Origin: Pseudomonadota bacterium
GTDB taxonomy: Bacteria > Myxococcota_A > Polyangia > GCA-2747355
DNA length: 64,000 nucleotides
Direction of reading: 5' to 3'
Assembly (NCBI GenBank): GCA_016711215.1
Contig: JADJTL010000001.1
Coordinates: 186,001-250,000, forward strand
Shown here: piece after piece, positions 9,770-17,638 of the stretch
How the letters are laid out: every line of letters starts with the position of its first letter
How positions within the stretch are numbered: the first letter of the stretch is position 1
The notes under the pieces: generated by a model
Databases searched by the model: none
What the model saw: only the letters and a program-made list of their open reading frames with translations
What the model was told of the DNA's origin: nothing
Position numbers and translations under genes: made by a program

Positions 9770-10573
9770 TCGCCGCGCGGGCGCGGGCGCGCCGGGGCTG
9801 GCCGCGGACGTACAGCGCACTTCCTCGCTGGGGAGACCGCGCGCCGCCGGTAGCTCGAAGGCGCGCGCTGGCAGCACCAGGTTCGCTTCCCGCGCCCGAA
9901 ACGAGAGGGCGACGGTGGTTCCCCGTGGGGGTTGTTCGACCTTGATCAGCGCCGGCAAACGCAGGCCATCCTGCTCTTGTGGCTCCGCGAAGCTCAGGCG
10001 CAGGAGCAGGCGCCCTCGGCTGTCGAAGATCGAGCTCTGCTCGACGTCCCAGTCGTTGCGATTGCGCCGCAGCGCGATCGTCTGGGTCAGCGTCGCGCCG
10101 TAGAGCGTCAGCTCCTCGCGTGCCGCGCGCGAGCTCCAGCGCAGCGTGCGGCGCTGGTGGGCGATCACCGGGGTGCTCCCGGCCAGCACGCGCTGGAGCG
10201 CCGCAGGCTCGAGCGCGACCCCGATGATGCGCGCCAGGTTGCAAGGCGAGGCCGGTCCAAAATAGTGGCGGTTGGTACGGGCGTCGCGCAGCGCGAAGCG
10301 GCCGTCGCGGCAGATCCAGGTGGCCAGCGTGTTGTCGAAGGGCGAAATGAGGTCGAAACGCAGGCGCCCCACGGGAGCCGCGAGCAGGCGCAGCGTCGTC
10401 TTCAGCGCCTCGCCGGCGCTCTCCCAAAGCACGCGGGCCTCGGCACGCACGGTACGGAGCCCGAGCGCGCGCTGCTCGAGCGCCCGCAGGATCTCCGTCG
10501 CCGGCGGCGCTGGGTAGGGCCGGCCGAGCGGCAGGCAGCCGCCGAGGTGCAGCAGCACGAGCAGCCATGCCAT
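9734..10573 (-). CDS. LolB/DUF4292-like outer-membrane lipoprotein
   Basis: 279 residues from the ATG that opens a classic lipoprotein signal (MAWLLVLLHLGGC). The mature part matches the deltaproteobacterial DUF4292 type, with RAEARVLWES, GRLRFDLISPFDNTLATW and FGPASPCNLARIIG, a LolA/LolB-like fold predicted to handle lipid or lipoprotein at the outer membrane. The reading frame is open for another 113 codons upstream, but that part is Arg-rich and lacks any signal, so the internal start is preferred. Function is inferred from fold family only. Confidence 0.8.
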   Translation of the reverse strand: MAWLLVLLHLGGCLPLGRPYPAPPATEILRALEQRALGLRTVRAEARVLWESAGEALKTTLRLLAAPVGRLRFDLISPFDNTLATWICRDGRFALRDARTNRHYFGPASPCNLARIIGVALEPAALQRVLAGSTPVIAHQRRTLRWSSRAAREELTLYGATLTQTIALRRNRNDWDVEQSSIFDSRGRLLLRLSFAEPQEQDGLRLPALIKVEQPPRGTTVALSFRAREANLVLPARAFELPAARGLPSEEVRCTSAASPGAPAPARRSAAHQQAGQDH

Positions 10574-11020
10574 CGCGAGTGAAGGGGTCGGCGCCGCGCC
10601 GCGGCGCTGCGCCGCGCTCTCGCCCGCGCGCGGGCGGCACCTCGCGAGGACCAACAGTTCCCGCTGGGCGAGAGGCGGAGCGCTCGCGCCGCGCGGAGCC
10701 CCGCGGTCGGCTCTCGATGGTTCGGGCGCTCGCAGAGGCATTTGACCTGGTTCCGTCACCGTCGTGCACCTGAAATCGCGACCCGCGCGCACCGCACCCT
10801 CCGAGGGTCGTCTGCGGCGAGCGAAGGCATCGTGACACAGCGGTAAGCCCCGGGCGAGCGGCTGCTCGAGCCGCGTGCTTGCGCAGCGCGCTGGGCCCGA
10901 CAGGTCCATCACCCAATGGGCCCGTCAATTTGACGATGGCGCGATTCCGCGCGAGACCACTGGCGGGCGGCGCGGGCGGCGGCGAACCGCAACGCGGGGA
11001 AGCGGAGGCTGCGTGGTGGG
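10574..11020. other. divergent intergenic region with a small inverted repeat
   Basis: 447 bases between the divergent LolB-like and receiver-protein genes. No convincing gene was found; frames here are Arg/Ala-rich shadows. The one local feature is a 13-base inverted repeat at 10923-10935 (CGTCAA-T-TTGACG), AT-richer than its surroundings and placed about 90 bp before the receiver gene, where an operator would fit. No -10 box accompanies the TTGACG. Confidence 0.5.
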
Positions 11021-13180
11021 ATGTCACTGAGGGTCCTGATCGTCGACGACGAGCCGGTGCAGCGCGAGGCGCTGCGTAGCTACCTGCTGCGCGCGCGTGC
11101 GCTCGCCGCGTTCGCGCTGCAGATCGATGAGGCTGCCGACGGCGCTGCAGGCCTCGCGTGCTTTCGGGCGTCGCCCTTCGACGTCGTGATCGTCGACCTG
11201 CTGCTGCCCAAGCTGGACGGCGCGGCGCTCTGCCGGGCCCTGCGGCGGGAGCCCAAGGGAGCCGACGCTGTCGTGCTCGCCATCAGCGGCGTTTACCGCG
11301 ACGCGCCCACCTCGCGTCGCCTTTGGGACGACGCGCAGGTCGAGCTGCTGAGCAAGCCGCTCGATTTCGACCGCTTCGCGGGGCGCTTGCTGGCCCTGTT
11401 GGGCCGGCGGAAAGAGAGCGATCCAGAAGGCGCGCGGCGGTGGTTGCGCCCCAGCGCGCAGGCGGAGGCACTTCCCGCACCCGGCCCCGCCGCTGGCGAG
11501 CCGCTCGCAATGGTCGCTGCGCCGACCCCGCTGCCGACGGCTGCCGACCCAACGCTGCCCGCGGCGCGCGCGGAGCCGGCCCCTGCGCCGGTTGCGCAGT
11601 CTGTGCTGGTATCCAGGAGCCCCGCTGCGGGGCGCGCGACCGCGATCGTGTTGGGGCGCGCCTGGTCCGGGGAGCTCGGCGCTGTCGAGCTCTCGGCAGT
11701 GCTCGTGACGGCGGCCGAACAACGGGCCACGGGGGTGCTGACGCTGGCGCGAGGGAAGCTGCGAAAGGTCATCTACCTCGAGGCGGGGCGCGCGATCTAT
11801 GTCGATTCCAACCTGCGCCATGAGGCCCTGGGCGCTTACCTCGTCGAGAGCGGGCTGTTGACAGAGGCCCAGCTCGAACAGGGGCTGCGCGTGGCGCGAC
11901 ACGAGAAATCTCGTTTGGGAGAGGCGCTCGTCAAGCTGGGCGCGATCGACACCGCGGCGCTCGACCGGGCGCTCGCCGCCCAGGTGCAGGTCAAGCTGGC
12001 GGGCGCGCTGCGCTGGGACGCTGGACAGATCAGCTTTGCGCCAGGCGCCAGCGCCCTCGCGGGCATCCCGCGCTATCCGGTCGAGCCCGTGCCCTGGGTC
12101 CTCGCCGCGCTCGAGCGGCTGCTCTCGGTCGAAGAGGCCGGAGGCCAAGTCGAGGCGCTGGCGGACGACACGATCCAGCTCACGGAGTCGGGTCACGCTC
12201 AGGTCGGGGCGCTCGTCGCGGCCTATGGCAAGCCAGTGGTGGACGTCGCGAGCGGTCAGCGTCCACTGCGCCACTTCCTCGAGGCCGTCGGCGACCGCGA
12301 GCGATGGGTTGTCCGCGTGGCGGCACTGCTGCGCAGTGGCCTGGTGGAGCCGCGGGAGGCGCCGACTGCCGCGCCCGAAACGACCATGCTGACGCAGGCC
12401 GCTGCGGCGGAGGCCGCGCCGGAAACTGCCCTGGGCGAGGCCGTCGTGCCAGCCGCCGTTATGCCAGCCGCCGTTATGCCAGCCGCCGTTATGCCAGCCG
12501 CCGTTGTGCCAGCCGCCGCTGTGCCAGCCGCTGGGGCTCCGCGCGCGCTGGCGATCGTCGAAGCACCCCCGGTGATCCCCGACGCCCTTGGCGCGGAGCT
12601 GCTCTATCGCGAGGCGCTGACGGCGCTGAGCGCTGGCGACGCCGGTAGGGCAGTGGCCACCCTGCGGCGCGCCGTTTTGGCTGACCCCAGCCAGCCCGAC
12701 TACCATGCGCTGCTCGGCTGGGCGCTCTTCGTGGATGCGGGCGCGGATGGCGCGGCCGCGGCCCAAGCGGCCGAGGCGCTGGCCCAGGCCTTTGCCCTGC
12801 ACCCGGCGGCGGTGTTGGCCCATGAGCTGGCGGCACGGGTCGCCGACTGCCTGGGCGACCGGCGCCGGGCCGCAGAACACCTTGCGATCGCGCTGAAGCA
12901 CGCACCCTTGCGGCTGGACCTGCTTAGCCGTGCGCGCGAGGTTCTGACCGCGCTGGGCGATTTTGCTGCGCTGGAGCGACTTTATCGCAAGGTGCTGGGC
13001 GCCGTGCGCGAGGGCAGCGGCATCGATGTGGTGGGCTTGTGGGTCGAGCTCGCGTTCATTTATCGCGATGGACTCGGTCGCGTGGATAACGCGCGCGTCG
13101 CCCTGGGCGTCGCCGAACGCCTCGCCGCGGACGACCCGCGCGTGCATCAGGCCCGCCGCGTCTTCGGCCCCGGGTCCTGA
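11021..13180 (+). CDS. receiver - DUF4388 - TPR regulatory protein
   Basis: 719 residues. The N-terminal receiver domain (1-125) has the acidic pair VDDE, the phospho-acceptor in VIVDLLLPKLDG and the conserved Lys in SKPLDF. A Pro/Ala-rich linker leads to a DUF4388/PATAN region (about 220-365: SAVLVTAAEQRATGVLTLARGKLRKVIYLEAGRAIYVDS), then a second low-complexity linker containing six VPAAV-type pentapeptides, and C-terminal TPR helices (about 525-715). There is no DNA-binding or enzyme domain, so output must be by protein contact. No histidine kinase is adjacent. ATG start with AGCGGAGG about 15 bases upstream. Confidence 0.9.
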   Translation: MSLRVLIVDDEPVQREALRSYLLRARALAAFALQIDEAADGAAGLACFRASPFDVVIVDLLLPKLDGAALCRALRREPKGADAVVLAISGVYRDAPTSRRLWDDAQVELLSKPLDFDRFAGRLLALLGRRKESDPEGARRWLRPSAQAEALPAPGPAAGEPLAMVAAPTPLPTAADPTLPAARAEPAPAPVAQSVLVSRSPAAGRATAIVLGRAWSGELGAVELSAVLVTAAEQRATGVLTLARGKLRKVIYLEAGRAIYVDSNLRHEALGAYLVESGLLTEAQLEQGLRVARHEKSRLGEALVKLGAIDTAALDRALAAQVQVKLAGALRWDAGQISFAPGASALAGIPRYPVEPVPWVLAALERLLSVEEAGGQVEALADDTIQLTESGHAQVGALVAAYGKPVVDVASGQRPLRHFLEAVGDRERWVVRVAALLRSGLVEPREAPTAAPETTMLTQAAAAEAAPETALGEAVVPAAVMPAAVMPAAVMPAAVVPAAAVPAAGAPRALAIVEAPPVIPDALGAELLYREALTALSAGDAGRAVATLRRAVLADPSQPDYHALLGWALFVDAGADGAAAAQAAEALAQAFALHPAAVLAHELAARVADCLGDRRRAAEHLAIALKHAPLRLDLLSRAREVLTALGDFAALERLYRKVLGAVREGSGIDVVGLWVELAFIYRDGLGRVDNARVALGVAERLAADDPRVHQARRVFGPGS
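12446..12535 (+). repeat. six 15-bp in-frame tandem repeats
   Basis: Six consecutive 15-bp units of the form (G/A)TGCCAGCCGCCGTT inside the receiver-DUF4388-TPR gene. They code VPAAV, three MPAAV, VPAAA and VPAAG. The middle units are identical at DNA level, indicating recent slippage expansion in a flexible linker; copy number is likely to vary between strains without frame loss. Confidence 0.9.
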
Positions 13181-13195
13181 CGAAGGACCGGAGGG

Positions 13196-13417
13196 CTAGC
13201 CGTCGAGCGCTTCCCAGTAGAAGAGCGTCACCGCCAGGCAGTGGAAGGCCTCGTCGGACGATTGGGTGACGATCGTGTCGACTATCTCGAACGACGGGTG
13301 TTGGCGGATCCACTCGGTAATGCGCTCACCGAGGCGGTCGCGCTCCTGGGCCATCGTTGCCGAGAAGATCTTGACGCCATTGAAGCGGTCGCGGTTCGGG
13401 TTTCCTTGGCTCGTCAT
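13196..13417 (-). CDS. small hypothetical protein (73 aa)
   Basis: 73 residues, ATG start with a GAGGACA Shine-Dalgarno-like sequence about 10 bases upstream. The sequence is well mixed (MTSQGNPNRDRFNGVKIF and SFEIVDTIVTQSSDEAFHC) rather than Arg/Ala shadow-like, with an alternating beta-alpha pattern suggesting a compact single domain. No signal peptide or membrane helix. It ends 15 bp from the convergent receiver-protein gene. The family was not recognised. Confidence 0.65.
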   Translation of the reverse strand: MTSQGNPNRDRFNGVKIFSATMAQERDRLGERITEWIRQHPSFEIVDTIVTQSSDEAFHCLAVTLFYWEALDG

Positions 13418-13663
13418 CTGCGAATGTCCTCGTCGTCACGTCCTCCCAACGCGGCACGTTGCGGGGCAACGCGCGCCGAGGAAGGGTCGCTTGCGCTGCG
13501 CGCCTTCCGCGGCGCGGCCTGGCTCTTCCGGCGGCCACCGTGGTCGGCCGGCCGGCGCCGATGTCCCTTGCTGCTCAGGTGCAGGGCCGTCGTTTAGCGC
13601 GGGACGGTGGGCGAGGCAAGCGCGCTTTGCCGCCGGTCCCGCGCCGCCGCGGACCTATCGCAC

Positions 13664-14635
13664 CTATTGCACGAAGACCTTGATCGCCGCGCTGATCACA
13701 GTTCCGGTGCCGCCATCGACCTGCTGGCGCAGGCCTAGCTCGAGTCCGACCCGGCTGCTGAGCAGACCGACGCCAGCCGTGAAATACGAGGCCTTGAGGA
13801 AGGTATCGTGCTGGGCACCGGCGCGCAGCGCGTAGGATTCGCCTGCGAGTAGCTCGAGGCCCCCGTGCAGGGTGGCCGACACCGATTCGGGATCGGAGGT
13901 GAAGTCGAGCACGCTGTCGAAGGCGAGCGTCAGCGCAGTACCGGTGCTCAGGGCCACGCCGAGTCCGAGCGCCCGTGGATAGAGCAGGTCATGGACAGGG
14001 ATCAAATTGTAACCGATGACGCCGACCCGCAGCAGCTCACCCAGGCGCAGCGTGGCGCCAGCATCCATCGTGAAGTGGCTCAGGCGGGTCCGGGTGGCGG
14101 TCGCAGGCGCATCTGCGGCGGGATTGACGCGGTAGTGGAGATAGCGACCCGTGACGCCGATCGCGAGCCACTGGCCGAGCGGGACGGCGAGCGCACCGCC
14201 GACCTCGTGGTCCTGATGTTTCTCCGTCAGCGCCAAGGCGGCACCCTCGAGCTGCGGTACCGTGCGTCGCGGGCTGGCAGTACCGTAGCTGTAGTAGAGC
14301 GCGGCGGCGACGCTGCTGGTGATCGAGTCGGCGATCGCGGCGAAGAAGTGGCTCGCGTCGTCGGTGGAGCGGAACTGGTAGAGCGTGTCGACGACATAAA
14401 CGCGCGCGTTCGCGAGCGCCGCCGGGTTGAGCAGCGGGGCTGAGGTGCCGGTCGCGGCCGCCCGCAGCGCGCCGCCCATGCTCAGGGCTCGGGTGGTCAG
14501 CAGATCACGGGTCGCGTGCGCTCGTGGGAGTCCTGCGAGCAGGGTCGCGCTGATGGCCGCGGCCAGCCAGGGCAGCCGGCCCAGCGGACGCGTTCCCTGC
14601 CGAGGGCCTCGAGCAGCGTGGGATGAAATCGACAC
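13664..14635 (-). CDS. outer-membrane beta-barrel protein, PorV/FadL-like
   Basis: 323 residues, GTG start with AGGGAG upstream. A signal peptide (basic start, hydrophobic LPWLAAAISATLLAG, cleavage after AHA near residue 42) is followed by MGGALRAAATGTSAPLLNPAALA, the glycine-rich N-terminus typical of PorV/OmpP1-type barrels. The rest alternates hydrophobic and polar residues and ends in a beta strand with terminal aromatic (VISAAIKVFVQ). Substrate unknown. It lies 26 bp after the end of plsC on the same strand side, so the pair may be cotranscribed. Confidence 0.75.
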   Translation of the reverse strand: MSISSHAARGPRQGTRPLGRLPWLAAAISATLLAGLPRAHATRDLLTTRALSMGGALRAAATGTSAPLLNPAALANARVYVVDTLYQFRSTDDASHFFAAIADSITSSVAAALYYSYGTASPRRTVPQLEGAALALTEKHQDHEVGGALAVPLGQWLAIGVTGRYLHYRVNPAADAPATATRTRLSHFTMDAGATLRLGELLRVGVIGYNLIPVHDLLYPRALGLGVALSTGTALTLAFDSVLDFTSDPESVSATLHGGLELLAGESYALRAGAQHDTFLKASYFTAGVGLLSSRVGLELGLRQQVDGGTGTVISAAIKVFVQ

Positions 14636-14658
14636 GGGGATCTCCCTTCCGTCTCTTC

Positions 14659-15432
14659 CTAGCGTTGAATCAGTCGGTCACGGCTTTGGGTGAAGAGCTC
14701 GCCGACCCGCGCCCAGACAGCTTGTGTCCAAGTCTCCGGGTCGGGGAAGTCAGCGGGGTTCATCGGCGCTCCGACGGTCACGGCGACCGGTTGCTGCCGA
14801 TTGACGCGGTCGTTGCTCTTGGGCGTCACGCGATGCGTCCCGTCGAGGCCGACCGGGATGACGCGCAGTCCGTGCTCGAAGGCGCCGATGATCGCCCCCG
14901 GGTGGATGCGGCTTCGCAACTCGCCGTTCGACGAGCGGGTCCCCTCCGGAAAGACGATCACGCCGGTCGATTCGGCGCACATGCGCATCGTCTCGGCCAA
15001 GGCCTGACGGCGGCTGGCAGCATCGTTGCGTCGCACGAAGACCGACCCGGCCGCGTAGGCGGCCGCTCCGATAAAGGGGAACCAGGCGACCGTGCTCTTG
15101 GCGAGGAAGGCGCCCGTCCGCAGGACCACTACCAGGGCGACGATGTCGACGTAGCTCTGGTGATTGCAGATGAAGAGGTGGCCCCGACTGGACGAGGGGA
15201 CCTGCGCCTGGCCGACGACGTCGAGGCGAAGCGCCAGCACGCGGCGGGCGCAGAAGCGGGCCCACGGTCCCATCAGATGCACGCGGCGCAGCACGTCCTC
15301 GCGCCGAAAGCGGCGGCCGATCAGCAGCGTCAGCGGCAGCGGGATCAGCACCGTCGTCAGCACGCCGACGGCGGCGCAGGCCGCGAGCAGGCCATAGGCC
15401 TTGGTGCGGCGGGCAAGCGCGGCGAGTTCCAT
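14659..15432 (-). CDS. plsC: 1-acyl-sn-glycerol-3-phosphate acyltransferase
   Basis: Membrane enzyme that acylates lysophosphatidic acid to phosphatidic acid in phospholipid synthesis. 257 residues with the catalytic HX4D motif NHQSYVD (90-96) and the glycerol-phosphate block FPEGTRSSNG (161-170). An N-terminal hydrophobic helix (about 13-38) anchors it. ATG start. Other PlsC-family acyltransferases (for example ornithine-lipid enzymes) share these motifs, so the exact acceptor is not certain. Confidence 0.9.
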   Translation of the reverse strand: MELAALARRTKAYGLLAACAAVGVLTTVLIPLPLTLLIGRRFRREDVLRRVHLMGPWARFCARRVLALRLDVVGQAQVPSSSRGHLFICNHQSYVDIVALVVVLRTGAFLAKSTVAWFPFIGAAAYAAGSVFVRRNDAASRRQALAETMRMCAESTGVIVFPEGTRSSNGELRSRIHPGAIIGAFEHGLRVIPVGLDGTHRVTPKSNDRVNRQQPVAVTVGAPMNPADFPDPETWTQAVWARVGELFTQSRDRLIQR

Positions 15433-15540
15433 GGATGTCGAGATAGCCTAGACCCGGCGTCTTGAGCAAGCTCGCCCTGGCGTTCGAGGGAGGAGGGGTG
15501 CTATGAGGCCCGGCGGAAGCCGTTGGCGGGGGAGGCGGGC

Positions 15541-16065
15541 ATGCAATGGGTGACGCGCCTGATGCGGCGCTACTTGAGTCGCGAGCAGCGGCGCTTCGTG
15601 AAGTTCTGCGTCGTCGGCGCCAGCGGTGTGCCGGTCAATCTGCTCTGCACCTGGCTGGCCTTCCGCTTCTTGGGGGAGCTGCTGCCGGGTCGGAGCGCGG
15701 TGGCGATAGCGTCGCTCTTGGGCATCGCGCTGTCGATCGGCACCAACTTTTTTCTCAATGACCTCTGGACCTGGGGCGATCGCCGCGTCTCGGGGGCGGG
15801 GCGCGGCGATCGCTTGCTGCGCTTCTACGCCGTCGCCTCGGCCGCCGCGAGCGTTCAATACGGCTTGGCCATGGCGCTGGTGATGTTGCTCGGCTGGCAC
15901 TACTTGCTGGCGCAGCTCGGTGGCATCGCGCTGGCGATGCTGCTCAACTATGTCGCCAACCACAAGTGGACGTTTCGGGTGCGGCGCGAGGAGCGAAGCG
16001 TGTCCCATGGGGCGGAGACCGCTGCTTTACCCGCAGCGTCGGCTAGAGCGAATAGCCGACGCTGA
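15541..16065 (+). CDS. GtrA-family membrane protein
   Basis: 174 residues with four predicted transmembrane helices and GtrA landmarks: RFVKFCVVGASGVPVNLLC at the start, IALSIGTNFFLNDLWTW in the middle and ALAMLLNYVANHKWTFRV near the end. GtrA proteins are thought to flip or aid transfer of polyprenyl-linked sugars. The ATG is chosen because GGGGGAGG sits six bases upstream; a TTG lies 18 bp further up. The last 23 bp overlap the end of the convergent gene. No glycosyltransferase is adjacent. Confidence 0.9.
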   Translation: MQWVTRLMRRYLSREQRRFVKFCVVGASGVPVNLLCTWLAFRFLGELLPGRSAVAIASLLGIALSIGTNFFLNDLWTWGDRRVSGAGRGDRLLRFYAVASAAASVQYGLAMALVMLLGWHYLLAQLGGIALAMLLNYVANHKWTFRVRREERSVSHGAETAALPAASARANSRR

Positions 16066-17503
16066 GCATGAAGGCGTGGTACTGGTCGAGCGCGCCGCCG
16101 GCAGCCTTCTTGCCGGCCGCCTTGCGCTGCAGCGGGTTGTCGAAGGCGAAGAAATAGCGGCTGTAGCCGTACTCCAGCAGCGCGACGATGTGACGGAAGC
16201 GCCCGTGCAGCCCGAGGGCGCCGACCAGTCCGCCCACCGAACCCCCGCCGAACCAGGCGTCGGTGCTGATCTGTCCGGCGTCGAGCACCATGCGGTATTC
16301 GGCCCGCGCATGGCCGCCGATCCAGTCGCCAAAGGGGTAGGCGCCAGCGCAGTTGAGCAGGACAAAGCGGTAGCCGCTGTTCGGCAGGGCTTGCTGCGCG
16401 GCGTTCGGCCAGCTGACGGTGAAGTCGAGCAGGCCGTAGCCGAGGCCGAAATCGACGTGCGGGCTGCGCGCGCGCTCGGGCTTGATGCGCCAGCGATAGC
16501 CGAGATCGAGCAGGACTTCGTTGAAGCCGGAGTCGATCAGCGTGGCGCCAGTGCCCGTAGACTTGGACTTCAGCCCGATCGTCGTTTGGTAGCGGACGCG
16601 CGCGTAGATCTGGGCCAGGGGTCCATCGAGGAAGAAGGCGGCGGGCCGCCCCTCGAGCGCCAGCCGTAGCGCCATCGCGGCGCCCGACTGATAGGTGTTG
16701 GTCGGCTGTTGGGGGTCGCTGAAGCTGAGGTTGCGCATCCAGGTGCCGATGCCAACCTCGGCGCTGGCGCGCGCATCGCTGCTGAGCCGCAGGCGATGGG
16801 GGTCGCTCTCGCTCGTCGGCGGCGCTGGCGCTTGCGGCGCGGGGCCGAGCCCGGTCGGCGTGTCCTCCTCGCCACCGACGGTGCCCTCGTCGGGGCCGTC
16901 GAGCTGTGCGTCAGGGCCGTCGTCACCGTCGAAGCTCAGCTCCTCGTCGCCCGCGTCGCCGCTCAGGGCTTCATCCGGCGAGGCGTCGGCATCGCCCTCG
17001 TCCGTGCGGGCCGGTCGGCGGGCACTCTGGTTGCGGGCCGAGGCCGCGGCGGGCAACTGCGTGATGGCGCTCTCGATCAGCTCGACTGCCTGTTCGACCT
17101 CTCCAGCTCGCGGACGACGACTCCACGGCACGATCGCGCTGACAATCGCCTCACCTTTGCTTCCGCCATAGACCGCGAGCCCAAGGCCCTCGGCGCCGAG
17201 CTTGCCGCCGATCACCGCTCGCGCCCCGAGCTGGTTGGCGCAACGTGCGAGGTTCGGTCCGCGCTGCAGGGCGATCCCGAGCTCGTCGCAGGCGGCCACC
17301 AGCGCCGCGGCGTTCTCCACCGCGTAGCGTGCGCGCAGCGCCGCCACCAGCCTCCTGCGGGCTGGGGCGCCGCCGCTCCCGCCGAAGTCCAGCAGCACGA
17401 TCATCGTCTGGGCGCGTCGGCTCCGCGCCGGTGCGGTCGCGGCGAGGGTACCCAACAGGGTGATGACCGTGATCAAGGTGACGGTGCGGTGAGTGCAGCG
17501 CAT
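16043..17503 (-). CDS. secreted protein with acidic linker and predicted C-terminal beta-barrel
   Basis: About 486 residues from the ATG (a GTG lies three codons upstream). It has a signal peptide (TVTLITVITLLGTLAATAPA), a region of about 120 residues with an alpha/beta look (MIVLLDFGGSGG, NQLGARAVIGGKLG), then an Asp/Glu-rich low-complexity linker (about 165-235), then about 250 residues of amphipathic strands ending in FMLSVGYSL, as expected for an outer-membrane barrel. The layout resembles Myxococcota outer-membrane proteins with a periplasmic N-domain. Function unknown. Confidence 0.7.
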   Translation of the reverse strand: MRCTHRTVTLITVITLLGTLAATAPARSRRAQTMIVLLDFGGSGGAPARRRLVAALRARYAVENAAALVAACDELGIALQRGPNLARCANQLGARAVIGGKLGAEGLGLAVYGGSKGEAIVSAIVPWSRRPRAGEVEQAVELIESAITQLPAAASARNQSARRPARTDEGDADASPDEALSGDAGDEELSFDGDDGPDAQLDGPDEGTVGGEEDTPTGLGPAPQAPAPPTSESDPHRLRLSSDARASAEVGIGTWMRNLSFSDPQQPTNTYQSGAAMALRLALEGRPAAFFLDGPLAQIYARVRYQTTIGLKSKSTGTGATLIDSGFNEVLLDLGYRWRIKPERARSPHVDFGLGYGLLDFTVSWPNAAQQALPNSGYRFVLLNCAGAYPFGDWIGGHARAEYRMVLDAGQISTDAWFGGGSVGGLVGALGLHGRFRHIVALLEYGYSRYFFAFDNPLQRKAAGKKAAGGALDQYHAFMLSVGYSL

Positions 17504-17638
17504 GCCGCTCACATCTTAGCAAGGACTGCCCTGTCCCGCGCGTCCTGATGCTGGGTCGGTGCGGCGGCGGCGGTGGTCGGGTCGCGAGCGCGCGCTTCTC
17601 CGGCGACGCGCAGGGGCCGCCAGGCGGGAGCGCGGCCA

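Noticed and set aside
10574..10912. N-terminal extension of the LolB-like lipoprotein
   Set aside because: The frame is open here, but the internal ATG opens an ideal lipoprotein signal that would be buried if translation began earlier.
11024..13147. 707-codon open frame opposite the receiver-DUF4388-TPR gene
   Set aside because: The plus-strand gene has clear receiver motifs and a proper start. The opposite frame reads His/Gln/Arg-rich with repeated GWHNGG from the tandem repeat, a hallmark of a shadow.
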